The notes: generated by a model from the letters alone, not told the origin. Counted from the stretch's first letter, positions 44,301 to 47,920 are shown. The stretch: 64,000 nt of DNA from Clytia hemisphaerica (GCA_902728285.1 CACVBU010000271.1:1644239-1708238); one strand, 5' to 3'. Program-made: numbers and translations.

Positions 44301-44666
44301 GTCATTATTTTTGTAAGTAAGTGTCACTAGGTTGTTATTTTATTCAATTGTCATTTTATAATATCTAAATAACATGTATTACTTTTTTGTAATTTAATGC
44401 GTTATGTATTGATGATATGTTATGTATATGTTACGATCTTATTATCTTTTTTCCGGTCTGCACTTTGTTGACCTATGACCTGTGACCTGTTGACCTGTGA
44501 CCTGTGACCTGCGTTTCGAACTAGCCGAAATGAATGACATGACCTAATAATTTGGAGAAAAATTGTCTTAACAATACAGTTTTTTAAAGTAAAAATTCCT
44601 CAATATTACCATTTGAGAGTTTGGGTTCATCCACCTCACTCAGTATATGAAATAATTTTTGAGTGC
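993..44666 (-). CDS. MTBP: MTBP-like replication-initiation gene (partial, 19 exons found)
   Basis: MTBP binds Treslin/TICRR and helps fire replication origins in the nucleus (known for vertebrates; metazoan counterpart of Sld7). I found minus-strand exons bounded by AG/GT whose phases join without a stop. Block 1: 44610-44666, 43525-43556, 43234-43334, 42810-42904, 42414-42468, 36250-36345, 33335-33446, 24199-24308, 23453-23554, 22297-22354, 21466-21580, 20462-20672, 19774-19811, 19383-19455. Block 2: 10926-11048, 10519-10576, 2055-2338, 1540-1565, 993-1109. They give about 417 and 202 codons. Peptide landmarks agree in order with vertebrate MTBP as I remember it: KLFHIL, LWGGAVTLLMEK, EDLPYHLMY, FCSKIKG, HPSEW, NLQPVPI, HGIDYCLD, CCQKLFDI. 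The initiator exon, at least one exon between 19383 and 11048, and the 3' end are not found. Introns are loaded with transposons and contain whole other genes. Confidence 0.85.
2656..2690. promoter_or_regulatory. Two perfect CRE/ATF palindromes
   Basis: TGACGTCA at 2656-2663 and 2683-2690, 145-180 bp upstream of the coiled-coil ORF at 2835. A third copy (5168-5175) lies about 110 bp upstream of its paralogue at 5287. Confidence 0.45.
2835..3179 (+). CDS. Small coiled-coil protein, copy 1
   Basis: Single-exon ORF of 114 aa; unrecognised family. I chose the ATG at 2835 because the product then starts MSS and matches the length and start of its paralogue at 5287; the frame is open further upstream without support. 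The N-terminal half is Ser/Thr-rich. Residues from about 55 to the end form a predicted coiled coil (KLQNQIALVEVRFAWEME, then heptad-like L/I spacing ending KKMLEKLSE). Two perfect TGACGTCA sites lie upstream (2656-2663, 2683-2690). It sits in the MTBP intron between exons 10519 and 2338, on the other strand. It could be a leucine-zipper adaptor or a domesticated transposon ORF; no DNA-binding basic region is obvious. Confidence 0.65.
   Translation: MSSIKATATATVSDEKLLTKNYQNSGTSKRTSGTLFLSQEKYTEQHITMTEKEEQIKKLQNQIALVEVRFAWEMEGLVNQVAEQSEAITSLTDANKMLRGELENWKKMLEKLSE
3507..4073. mobile_element. TIR element, TTTAACCCTATTC ends
   Basis: Inverted ends TTTAACCCTATTCGGCCTAG and CCTAGGTTGAATAGGGTTAAA followed by G/C runs; 567 bp, no ORF. 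Confidence 0.75.
4203..4540. mobile_element. G/C-run MITE, GGAATTCC word
   Basis: Inverted ends GGCTTTTCCAGATAAAGTTC and ACTTTATCTGGAAAAG; about ten CCYNTGGAATTC words inside. Same family as 24616-24898 and the eroded copy 23800-24005. Confidence 0.75.
5287..5634 (+). CDS. Small coiled-coil protein, copy 2 (paralogue)
   Basis: Single-exon ORF of 115 aa, ATG at 5287. It aligns without large gaps to the protein at 2835-3179: both start MSS, both have a Lys-poor N-terminal half, and both share the block LQ-Q-EVE---AW followed by heptads (SKKISTLTMENEELKRDL here). This suggests a tandem duplication about 2.5 kb apart. Upstream are one perfect TGACGTCA (5168-5175) and a TTAAATA TATA-like box repeated just before the ATG. 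The function is unknown. The conserved AW pair inside the coiled coil is the best family signature. Confidence 0.68.
   Translation: MSSNINDCGNSSIGKLATTATLHHGGCNFTRDSPELKDDRPKKYQKLEANNTDISELQDQLEEVEINLAWNVNCLQDKIVNQSKKISTLTMENEELKRDLIDYKAKIEHLIQNKT
6072..6094. promoter_or_regulatory. Perfect heat-shock element, five units
   Basis: Five alternating TTC/GAA triplets, each separated by exactly two bases, which is the canonical heat-shock-factor site. TATA-like boxes follow (TATATATTTTTATT about 6246; GTATTTAAAG about 6281). The downstream feature is the ORF1-only retroelement (6931), so this could be its promoter, or a promoter for an unannotated transcript. Confidence 0.6.
6931..8000 (+). mobile_element. 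ORF1-only non-LTR element (half-LINE-like), copy 1
   Basis: An open frame runs from 6931 to 7872 (first internal ATG at 7006). It begins with a PHD-like Cys/His zinc finger (C at 6970, 6985 and in IQCHKCQ, then HYACTGLP and YQCITC), followed by a coiled coil (about residues 60-160) and an RNA-binding-like C-terminus (KVAFKDSHIKYRFMKKL, then ITDDLTKMEREQIKEW). This is the layout of LINE ORF1 proteins with an N-terminal PHD finger. No endonuclease or reverse transcriptase follows. The element ends in a GAGGCCC...CTGTAATTC tail and an AATA microsatellite at 7983-8000. It probably moves with LINE-encoded machinery. No ATG opens the frame, so it may be 5'-truncated. Confidence 0.75.
8125..8310. 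mobile_element. Diverged relative of the palindromic MITE
   Basis: Inverted halves around GCTAGTCCGGATGTCCTGTTG and CAACATCCTGACTAGC, with TTGAATAATTA and ACAATGA words shared with 8464-8642. Confidence 0.55.
8464..8642. mobile_element. Palindromic MITE, copy 1
   Basis: Near-complete palindrome with ends GACCTTTTTTCAAAGAAG and centre near ATTACAATATACATGATACA; matches 50787-50965. The short ORFs across it are incidental. Confidence 0.85.
9556..9814. mobile_element. G/C-run MITE, ACGGGATT/ACGGTATT words
   Basis: Starts TTTTAGGGGGGTTGTAC and ends CGAACCCCTACAAACC; GACGGGAAAACGGTATTT and ACGGGATT words alternate inside. Confidence 0.6.
10195..10485 (-). mobile_element. Inverted relative of the 63.6-kb MITE
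   Basis: Shares GCGTTGA/CGCAAGTTCAAGTAAGAAAC, GGATTGGTTTAAGATTTAATC and GGCTTCCAGACCGGGATTTT with 63570-63835 in inverse sense. The 91-aa ORF here is inside this repeat and is not a gene. Confidence 0.6.
10519..11048 (-). CDS. MTBP: MTBP exons, two in the C-terminal half
   Basis: Exon 10926-11048 (123 nt; acceptor ...TTACAATGCAG, donor GTGATA) reads AQIFPQFIKMFEKDGRTS then NLQPVPI. Exon 10519-10576 (58 nt; acceptor follows a long T run, donor GTAAGT) reads KIKKLEYTEAREEIGHG. The LQPxPI and HGI motifs are landmarks of the conserved MTBP C-terminal region. A SINE begins within a few dozen bases upstream of the first acceptor. Confidence 0.82.
11060..11260 (+). mobile_element. SINE, third copy (partial)
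   Basis: B-box GGTCAGGGTTCGATTC (11084-11099), then CACTTGGCAAGTGAATATAC and GCCATGTGAGGGGAATTGGG as in the 45.0-kb copy. It lies immediately upstream of the acceptor of MTBP exon 10926-11048. Confidence 0.6.
11346..13812. mobile_element. Giant foldback element, 2.47 kb
   Basis: Two near-identical inverted arms of about 1.17 kb (11346-12517 and 12630-13812) flank a 112-nt loop. The outer ends read ATTAAGAGCC and its complement GGCTCTTAAT. Only scattered mismatches are visible by eye. No transposase frame exists in either arm. It lies in the MTBP intron between exons 19383 and 11048. No clear target duplication was found. Confidence 0.9.
14235..14590. mobile_element. G/C-run MITE, CCTGTCAGA word
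   Basis: Bounded by CCCGGGGGGGGGG and CCTCCCCCGGGGC. The word (GGRA)CCCTGTCAGA recurs at irregular 30-80-bp spacing. The second copy is at 62215-62518. The minus-strand ORF across it is not a gene. Confidence 0.7.
14605..15930 (+). repeat. A/T-rich MITE family copy, split by the hAT-like MITE
   Basis: The flanks 14605-14812 and 15809-15930 together match 28545-28815 (shared words: GGGGAAAATCATCCTAAAA, AATTGAAAATGCTCTAAAA, ATTCCATGATGGTGATATTC, CATGGACATTCTTATAAAG). Ends resemble the TACACG-TTTTTT-ATAAGAA family. Confidence 0.75.
14820..15801. mobile_element. hAT-like MITE with internal GGTATCGATACC repeats
   Basis: 982 bp; ends CAGGGGGGGGTCAACATCC and its imperfect complement ending CCCCCCCCCTG. 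The target duplication GTAAAAA is at 14813-14819 and 15802-15808. Inside, several copies of TTGGTATYGATACC followed by GGGGGTGGGTCCCC-type runs recur (about 14900, 14955, 15570, 15630, 15695). It is inserted into another repeat whose uninterrupted copy is at 28545-28810. Confidence 0.85.
15924..16543. mobile_element. TIR element, GGACCTACCTGG ends
   Basis: CAAGTGATACTTTTATGGAC plus CTACCTGG at the left, CCAGGTAGGTCC plus AAAAAGCGTGTAATCACTTG at the right. A GGAC microsatellite lies at 16469-16490. Confidence 0.65.
16556..17114. mobile_element. TIR element, TCAATACACCGTTTAACAGT ends
   Basis: 20-bp nearly perfect inverted ends (16556-16575 and 17094-17113). Interior non-coding with repeated TTTACCTACCATTT. 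Confidence 0.75.
17467..18556. mobile_element. Mutator-like foldback MITE with tandem-repeat arms
   Basis: Terminal repeats begin GCAAATTTTTTTCCGTAGAC and are flanked by a perfect 9-bp target duplication GTCGCCGGG (17458-17466 and 18557-18565), the size typical of Mutator elements. The arms contain tandem copies of a roughly 20-bp unit centred on TGGTCGGAAATATC (17505-17745; fewer copies at 18400-18530). Inner arms pair again around CTTGTCTGGCACACACAAC and a GGGGGCTAGAGGAGG region. One arm carries an extra segment at about 18208-18293. No coding capacity. Confidence 0.88.
18655..18918. mobile_element. G/C-run MITE, CGTGATT word
   Basis: Ends TATATGAAGCCCCCCAAGCGG and CCGCTGGGGGCCTCGTATA; CGTGAT/CGTGATT repeated more than ten times between. 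Confidence 0.7.
19034..19333. mobile_element. Likely MITE with GGTACTAAAAT ends
   Basis: GGGGGTCCGGTACTAAAAT at the left and ACTTTAGTATCGACCCCCC at the right; internal TAGTACC and AATTTTG words. Confidence 0.5.
19383..24308 (-). CDS. MTBP: MTBP central exons (seven)
   Basis: Exons 24199-24308, 23453-23554, 22297-22354, 21466-21580, 20462-20672, 19774-19811 and 19383-19455, of 110, 102, 58, 115, 211, 38 and 73 nt. Every junction keeps the frame: the phases at the exon ends are 2, 2, 0, 1, 2, 1, 2. Peptide landmarks are IGKWYLQATQ, IEIAACVQQEDLPYHLM, FDFFKFCSKIK, EEWMQHIQESLSHYL, a longer less conserved exon, EASNQYTSQAVE and LIHPSEWCEKQ. Exon 21466-21580 is flanked on both sides by palindromic MITEs. 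The exon 20462-20672 is the least certain in identity, although its borders and frame fit. Confidence 0.78.
21296..21434. mobile_element. Palindromic MITE downstream of an MTBP exon
   Basis: Ends TTCATGATATGCACCATTGC and complement; interior CCCAACAGCTGATTG and TTACGTCACTT. Lies just 3' (in gene sense) of exon 21466-21580. Confidence 0.8.
21607..21772. mobile_element. Second copy of the same MITE, upstream of the exon
   Basis: Same ends and interior (TTCATGATAGGCATTATTGC; CCCAACCGCTGATTGG; TTACGTCATTT) 26 bp beyond the other side of exon 21466-21580. Confidence 0.8.
22612..22797 (+). repeat. ATAAGAAC-family MITE
   Basis: Inverted ends (TTTTTTATATAAGAACA ... TGTTCTTATATAAAAGA). Interior words AAGGCTTCGATGGCCAAAAT, TTAAGAACAAGTTAAGAACA and AAGGCTTTG are shared with copies at 54998, 58596 and, more distantly, 53508, 56530 and 61532. 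Confidence 0.7.
22790..23060 (-). mobile_element. SINE, second copy
   Basis: Reverse strand reads CATGTAAGAGGAATTAGGTA, ACTCTGATACAAGAGTGTGG, GAGTGTCATGG, AGCACTGTGATTCCTACTCC and TTCGGAGGGCTCA, matching the 45.0-kb copy block by block. Confidence 0.65.
23119..23410. mobile_element. G/C-run MITE, TTTCCAGGGGGT word
   Basis: Inverted ends CCATACAGAGGGGTGAAC and CCCCTCCCCCTGTATGG; TTTCCAGGGGGT recurs at about 23141, 23166, 23202 and 23229, plus one diverged copy near 23326. Confidence 0.7.
23800..24005. mobile_element. Eroded GGAATTCC-type MITE (GGATTTT word)
   Basis: Starts CTATTCCAGAAAAAATTTGT and TACCCCTATGTTGAGG as in 24616-24898; internal word CCCCTGGATTTT repeated about six times; right end degraded. 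Confidence 0.55.
24616..24898. mobile_element. G/C-run MITE, GGAATTCC word, second copy
   Basis: Ends GGGCTTTTCCAGGAAAAAAC and GTTTTTTTTCTGCAGAAAAG; internal CCCCTGGAATTCC, CCCCTCTGGAATTC and CCCGATGGAATTCC. Confidence 0.75.
24900..25640. other. 5' flank of the fibrinogen-related gene
   Basis: AT-rich, no obvious gene. AATAAATAATAAATATATTG around 25526 is the closest TATA-like sequence to the ATG at 25641. Nothing else is recognisable. Confidence 0.35.
25641..27837 (+). CDS. Secreted PAN-like/fibrinogen-related protein (three exons)
   Basis: Exons 25641-25949, 26766-26904 and 27329-27837 (stop TGA), 318 aa. Donors are GTGAGG and GTAAAT; acceptors are TTTTTTTCAG and TTTTTTTTAAG; the phases 0 and 1 close exactly. 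Residues 1-17 are a signal peptide (FIIFVLRATFVYS). Residues about 45-75 hold a Cys-rich PAN/apple-like or WSC-like segment (Cys 49, 53, 69, 71). Exon 2 carries the start of a fibrinogen C-terminal subdomain, with the hallmark FCDLETDGGNW across the exon 2/3 junction. The rest lacks the usual full FReD length and ends WLHITKQVAGTWEFYIR, a lectin-like terminus seen in invertebrate fibrinogen-related proteins. Extracellular; a lectin or adhesion role is inferred from family only. The gene lies inside an MTBP intron on the opposite strand. Confidence 0.85.
25957..26040. mobile_element. Short MITE at a splice donor
   Basis: 84 bp, ends CCCAGCCGGCACACA and TGTGTGCCAGCTGGG, interior rich in AACGTT. 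It begins 7 bp downstream of the exon 1 boundary of the fibrinogen-related gene. Confidence 0.8.
28171..28335. mobile_element. hAT-like MITE with perfect 8-bp target duplication
   Basis: 165 bp; 30-bp terminal repeats starting CATAGATTTATAAAGCCCGA. The target duplication ATTATAAG is at 28163-28170 and 28336-28343. A remnant of the same end (AAACCCGAAGGGCTAGAAG) is at 9826-9843. Confidence 0.9.
28545..28815 (+). repeat. Uninterrupted copy of the 14.6-kb repeat
   Basis: Homologous to 14605-15930 but without the 982-bp insertion; the junction reads GCTCTAAAATGTTTAAATTC. It serves as an in-window empty-site control. The ORF that crosses it (28688-28996) is therefore not a gene. Confidence 0.75.
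29756..33240 (+). mobile_element. CR1/L2-like LINE, 5'-truncated and degenerate
   Basis: The C-terminal part of an apurinic-type endonuclease (FLDALRDSFLHQHV, STIDLIF, GKSDHNVL) runs to 30153. After the nested ORF1-only element come the linker and reverse transcriptase in broken frames: SFGPDEIHPQMLKEL (about 31675), DFAKAFDTVPH (about 32070), GIPQGSVLGPLLF (about 32235), LLFADDTKIYS (about 32315) and the C-terminal MRPHLEYAQSVWSP (about 32681) to 33184. Stops and frameshifts occur at about 31560, 31793, 32010, 32280 and 32395. The 3' end is an ATA/ATT-type microsatellite (33206-33227), typical of CR1/L2-like tails. Confidence 0.88.
30153..31153 (+). mobile_element. ORF1-only element, copy 2, nested in a LINE
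   Basis: Same architecture as 6931-8000: PHD-like finger (ECKKCNRTVHYICSKLP, ICQNC, about 30300-30425), helical middle, and C-terminus LTKSERQTIKEWCTKAQEM (about 30920-30980). It ends in a GAGGCCC...TTGTATAAC tail plus an ATT microsatellite (31126-31153). Several frame breaks make it a pseudogene. It interrupts the LINE reading frame at a Tyr-Val codon pair: TTTACGT at 30146-30152 and TTTATGT at 31154-31160 are the slightly diverged target duplication. Confidence 0.75.
33335..36345 (-). CDS. MTBP: MTBP exons, two in the N-terminal half
   Basis: Exon 36250-36345 (96 nt; acceptor ...TATTTTGTAG, donor GTAAGA) reads LHMDLFLALKRLELW. Exon 33335-33446 (112 nt; acceptor ...TATTTTTAG, donor GTGACT) reads WTDLFNFEVITHEMF and ends LWGGAVTLLMEK. 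They join through a codon split 2/1 and continue from exon 42414-42468. The roughly 6-kb intron upstream holds the nested LINE complex 37189-42217. The roughly 9-kb intron downstream holds the fibrinogen-like gene and the second LINE. Confidence 0.8.
33645..34045 (+). repeat. 156-bp tandem repeat, about 2.5 copies
   Basis: AGATATTCACCCAA recurs at 33645, 33801 and 33957, a constant 156-bp period; each unit contains TTTTGAAGTCTCCAGGCTG. The array ends in an ACAGACAGAC-type microsatellite (34045-34080). Confidence 0.85.
34470..34542. repeat. Short palindrome GCGCAAATGCATCCAACAT
   Basis: About 73-bp hairpin with GCGCAAATGCATCCAAC at the left and GTTGGGTTCATTTGCGC at the right. Half-copies with TGTTGGATGCATTTG are at 34720-34740 and 34848-34870. 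Confidence 0.5.
35308..35588 (+). repeat. TATAAGCA variant of the same MITE superfamily
   Basis: Inverted ends ACATGTTTTTTTATAAGCAT and ATGCTTATAAAAAAAAACAT. Interior uses TAAGCAT and AGGCTCAGA words in place of TAAGAACA. Confidence 0.6.
35977..36216. mobile_element. hAT-like MITE, CAGGGGCCGCGGC ends
   Basis: Ends CAGGGGCCGCGGCTCCACTT and GCTGCGGCCCCTG flanked by CAAAA-type sequence; ends 34 bp before MTBP exon 36250-36345. Another copy in the opposite sense is at 41121-41297. Confidence 0.7.
37985..38812 (+). mobile_element. TA-flanked MITE (mariner-like ends)
   Basis: 828 bp with near-perfect terminal repeats (CCGGGTGCGCCACAAAAAAG at each end) that extend, with divergence, over about 200 bp. 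It is flanked by TA on both sides (37983-37984 and 38813-38814), the target preference of Tc1/mariner elements. Removing it with one TA rejoins the LINE frame right after YADDTT. No transposase ORF, so non-autonomous. Confidence 0.85.
39590..40575 (-). mobile_element. Second LINE RT fragment nested in the first
   Basis: One long open frame (39588-40568) from the RT palm onward: GILQGDTLAPFLFILVVDYL, FADDIALIS, YKYLGSYISSSEKDFKIRKG, MYGSETWSLTKK, RLLRRVKNLSWRDHP. The QGDTLAP and YGSETW motifs mark a different non-LTR clade from the host LINE. The 3' end is a GATGATGATG-like microsatellite (39580-39595) abutting host LINE sequence. The N-terminal half is missing (5' truncation), as usual for target-primed insertions. 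The frame is almost undamaged, so it is fairly young. Confidence 0.8.
40552..41525. mobile_element. Insert bounded by short inverted repeat
   Basis: AAATTCCAAGCACTTTTC at 40553-40570 and its reverse complement at about 41503-41520 bound a 0.95-kb non-coding, AT-rich stretch between two LINE segments. It includes a smaller G/C-ended MITE (41121-41297). It may be a DNA element inserted at the junction of the two LINEs or a rearranged junction; no target duplication is convincing. Confidence 0.4.
41121..41297. mobile_element. hAT-like MITE, second CAGGGGCCG copy
   Basis: From CAGGGGCCG to CGCGGCCCCT, sharing CTAGAAGGGCTAA and CACTTTCAAAGTGGAGCC with 35977-36216 in inverse orientation; flanked by TCCAT on both sides. 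Confidence 0.65.
42414..44666 (-). CDS. MTBP: MTBP N-terminal exons (five)
   Basis: Exons 44610-44666 (57 nt), 43525-43556 (32), 43234-43334 (101), 42810-42904 (95) and 42414-42468 (55). Acceptors end in ...TTTTAAG, ...TTTCAG, ...TTTTTAG, ...TACCCAG and ...TTCTAG; donors are GTAATA, GTATGG, GTGAGT, GTAAAA and GTAAGT. Phases 1-0-2-1-2 chain exactly. The first exon starts with two bases of a split codon, so a further 5' exon carrying the ATG must exist upstream. The peptide reads KLFHILSEVDEP, then NSSDTW, LQEMTNTFKHL, CVHQLANEIPSTG and LLEIYVFLGDEV. It resembles the start of the MTBP N-terminal domain. A Mutator-like MITE (43642-44527) fills the intron between the first two. Confidence 0.8.
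43659..43678 (+). promoter_or_regulatory. Three AGGTCA half-sites, DR1 spacing
   Basis: AGGTCA occurs at 43659, 43666 and 43673, each separated by one base: two overlapping DR1 elements, the consensus for RXR heterodimers, HNF4 or COUP-type receptors. The site is inside a transposon terminal repeat; activity is inferred only. Confidence 0.6.
44469..44510 (-). promoter_or_regulatory. Six TGACCT half-sites, mostly DR1 spacing
   Basis: TGACCT starts at 44469, 44476, 44483, 44491, 44498 and 44505. Four of the five gaps are one base and one is two bases. It is the expanded counterpart of the array at 43659-43678 in the opposite terminal repeat. Confidence 0.6.
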
Positions 44667-44952
44667 CTTAAAATGAAAAAAAATACATTTAGTGAATTAG
44701 AGGGCTATATAATTTCACCAAAAAGTTTGATCAAATCTTCTAAAAAGAGAGGACGTGGCCAAAAGCCAAGGAAAGAGTAACATTTTCTCTGTTTCCATCA
44801 TTTCACATGCAAATAGACCAATTTCAGGAAACGGATGATAAAATGGAAAAAAATTTTGTTTTGGTGCCCTGAAAAAATATCCAAATGCAAGGCCAAGGGC
44901 ATAATCTTTTAAAGATAATATTTTTTAAGCTTGAAACTTTGTCAATGTTTCT

Positions 44953-45325
44953 TTTCGCGAAGGCGAGTAGCGTAGTGGTCATTGTTCTTGACTTCCATGA
45001 TGCAGTACACTTGGCAAGTGAATGTACCTTGGCCCGGGTCAACCCATACCATGTGAGGGGAATAGGGTACCATCACTCTGATACAAGAGTATGGAGAGAT
45101 ATGCTGGACATTGAATGTGGTGTGGTGATGGTACTCATATGTTCAGTACCTGCGAGAATGCAAGGTTCTCCCGTACTGTTAGAGTGTCATCATCGATACA
45201 GCATGGCTCTGATTTGTCGCGAGCACAGAGTACAATGTCTGGTGAGCGCTGTGATTTCCCTATCTAGGGGTAGGAAACTATCCCGGGATAGGGCCCAGTC
45301 CGATGATATCGGAGGGTCAGCTTCT
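44953..45325 (+). mobile_element. tRNA-derived SINE, longest copy
   Basis: Starts with a tRNA-like A box (GGCGAGTAGCGTAGTGGTC) and continues ACTTGGCAAGTGAATGTACC, CCATGTGAGGGGAATAGGGTA, ACTCTGATACAAGAGT, GCGCTGTGATTTCCCTA and TCGGAGGGTCAGC. The same blocks occur in order at 22790-23060 (minus) and in part at 11060-11260 (plus). The open frame across it is incidental. Confidence 0.7.
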
Positions 45326-46262
45326 CTCTTCTCTTCTCTGTTTCTTTTCCAGTTTTCCTTTAACATTTAGGGGAGCCATCCAAACTCAGACTTGCCAAGA
45401 AAATTGACGATCGAAAGTTTTGTTTACAAACAACCATCCCCTTACAAAAACATCCTCAAACTCAATATCAAGATAACCAACCCTTCTTCCATTGCTGTAA
45501 ATATTCCATTGCTGTTTTGTCAGCCTTTTTTATTTTTGCTACAGCTCACATAGTTTACATTTAAAAAATAACAGGACAATTTCTAAACTTTTTCACATAT
45601 ATCCGGAATTAATTTTCTCCATATTTTAAAGCAGCAGAAAAAAACGGCCATCTGTAAAAATCTGTAGGCTCTGTGAGCCGTCAAACAAAGAAAACCCAAC
45701 AAATAAAAATTGTGGCCTGTTTGTTTCGGTTTTGAAAACAGCCAAAGCGATCAAAAAGTAACATTTGGCACGGAATGAACTTCTCTAAAATTGATATTTC
45801 TGGTAAAAATTTCTTTGACCGGAATAACGTCAAACGCTCCATCGTTATGCCACTAATTTAGTCTTCTTCTTTCCAAACATTTGCATGTGACAACTTCCAA
45901 AAGCTTCACCACTTTCGTTTTTGTTGCAGATTTTGATATAAATTTCTCCCAGGGATTATTTGTCAATGCGTTGTGTCAACTTGTCAGTATTGTATTGATG
46001 TGAAGGCAAAGATAAATAAGGTAAAAAGACTAGCCTACTAAGAACGTAGTGGTCTAAAGAAACGACTATTCTTTTTTAGAATCAACCTTACAATCTAGTT
46101 TTTATATTTATAAAAACTAGAATGCTAACGTGTGAAAAGGAATGTCGGCGTGAATGATCCTTATGTTTCGATAATAACATCAAAGCGGGAACTAATTTTC
46201 TTCTCGTTTCTTTCTTTCCTTTTTCGTTCTCATAACTTCAAGCTTTCCTTCAGTCTCTCCCA

Positions 46263-46333
46263 AGCGTGGTTAGCTCAACTGGTTAGAGCATCTGTCTCAT
46301 AAGCATGGGTTTCCGAGTTCGATCCCTCTGGAT
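46263..46333 (+). tRNA. tRNA-like sequence, CAT anticodon position (probably not functional)
   Basis: A convincing D arm (TTAGCTCAACTGGTTAGAGC), loop CTCATAA and a GTTCGATCC B-box are present. The anticodon stem has a mismatch, and the T and acceptor stems do not pair well. I regard it as a tRNA-derived RNA polymerase III promoter relic inside a transposon arm. Confidence 0.4.
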
Positions 46334-46934
46334 GTCAAATTTTTCAACTCTTCAAATTTCTTATTTTAATTCTCTTTCTATTAAAATAAAGGTCAATCAA
46401 ACAAGTAACTAGCATATATTACCTCCGCTCTCTGTGTAAGGTTTAGATAAGCTATGATAGCATCACTTAATAAGAACTTTTTTAAGTTTTTTTTTTCTTC
46501 AATCTTTTTTTTACCACAAGCGATTATTCAAGCCTGAGATATAGAAAAACGGGTATAGGCGTTTGCGCCTGCGTTTGGTGACTGACAGTTTCAGTTTCAG
46601 TTTCACTACTTTCACTTTCACTTTCACTTTCAGCCAGCGAGTGAGCGAGCATGATAATTGATTTCCGGGTCAAAATGTTTGACACTTGATCCAATCGTTT
46701 GCTTATCTTTCTTGCGTGGTCGTCATTTGAATTTCAGTATTCAGTGCTTATAAAATACGGTTGTTATAAGGGTATCAAACTCCTCACTAAGAGGGAACAG
46801 ATCATAGATTCGAATTGAACGCGTAATTACTAATAGCAATTAACATTACATAACGTGTCGATATCTCTTCACTCCCATGAAATGTGATTCAAAATTAAAG
46901 TGAAAACAAAATCAAGAATTGGAAAATTTGACAC

Positions 46935-47003
46935 CCAGAGGGATCGAACTCGGAAACACATGCTTCTGAGACAAACGCTCTAACCAGTTGAGCTAACCAC
47001 GCT
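46935..47003 (-). tRNA. tRNA-like sequence in the other arm, CAG loop
   Basis: Inverted partner of 46263-46333 with loop CTCAGAA, the same D arm and B-box, and the same unpaired acceptor ends. Degenerate. Confidence 0.4.
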
Positions 47004-47920
47004 TGGGAGAGACTGAGGGAAAGCTTGAACTTATGAGAAAGAAAAAGGAAAGAAAGAAACGAGAAGAAAATTAGTTCCCGCTTTGATGTTATTATCGAAA
47101 CAAAAGGATCATTCACACCGACATTCCTTTTCACACGTCAGCAATCTAGTTTTTATAAATATAAAAACTAGATTGTAAGGTTGATTCTAAAAAAGAATAG
47201 TCGTTTCTTTAGACCACTACGTTTAAGGTAACCTTAAGTTTCTTATCATGATATAGGAGTTTAAGTCTAGACTGCATGTACTTTTAGCTAACACTCACTA
47301 CACTTTGATATGAACAGAACAATTTTTAGATGGCCGTCTTAGACCAAAAAAGGTGAGTATTAGGACATAACCGTCAACTGCTCTAAGTTGGGACTATCTG
47401 ACAAAACATGGGACGGAAATTTGGCCACCATTTCACCAAACCTCCAAAGTCATTTGATTTGAGTTAATGAACGGCGTATTAAAAAATACACGATTTCTCT
47501 TTCGCATCGAGTAGGCTTTTAAATCAAAATATGAAAAAATCTGTAGTGGAACACACGTGAATGTCTGGAAAGAAGAAGACCAAATTAGTGGCATAATGAT
47601 GGAGTGTTTGACGTCACTTGCGTGGCAAGTTACACACTCGTTAATTTGTTAATAGGCCGTTAGGCAGCGAGCGTTCTGTAATTTTCCATTCAGCGTTCAG
47701 TCATTTTGAATGAAAACAAAAAAGTTAAAAAGGGCACGCTATCAGTGAAAGTTATTGTGACATGTTATGAAAGAAAGTATGATTGATAAACTTGGTGGAG
47801 TTATCAAAACAACCTTGATGTCAAAGAGATTTAACAGTATATAAGTGAAAATACAGGCCAGATATCAACAGTCCCATGTTTCGACCAATTGTCCCAAGTT
47901 AGAGCAGTTGACGGAACTCC

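Larger units (their letters stand above)
43642..44527. mobile_element. Mutator-like MITE with nuclear-receptor half-site arrays
   Basis: 886 bp with ends CGGCTAGTTCGAAACGCAGG and a 9-bp target duplication AAATGAATG (43633-43641 and 44528-44536). Both terminal repeats run straight into AGGTCA/TGACCT arrays. The interior contains a roughly 200-bp direct duplication (43955-44155 and 44157-44355, sharing CTTCTGATTGGTG and TTTTATATCCA). No ORF. It lies in an MTBP intron. Confidence 0.85.
46044..47222. mobile_element. Foldback element with a tRNA-like module in each arm
   Basis: Inverted arms of about 300 bp (46044-46346 and 46915-47222) start ACGTAGTGGTCTAAAGAAAC and include an internal palindrome TAGTTTTTATATTTATAAAA. 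Each arm holds a tRNA-like sequence. The loop (46347-46914) contains a TTTCAC/TTTCAG short tandem array (46590-46635). It is itself nested between outer inverted repeats at 45833-45885 and 47556-47610. Confidence 0.8.

Noticed and set aside
44885..45370. 161-aa plus-strand ORF
   Set aside because: Covers a SINE; the other SINE copies do not keep this frame.
45446..45492. Possible MTBP initiator exon (MEEGLVILIL..., donor GTAAGG)
   Set aside because: It ends in phase 2, but exon 44610-44666 needs phase 1; joining would hit a stop.
46263..47003. Two functional tRNA genes
   Set aside because: Acceptor and T stems do not pair, the anticodon stems carry mismatches, and both copies lie in foldback arms.
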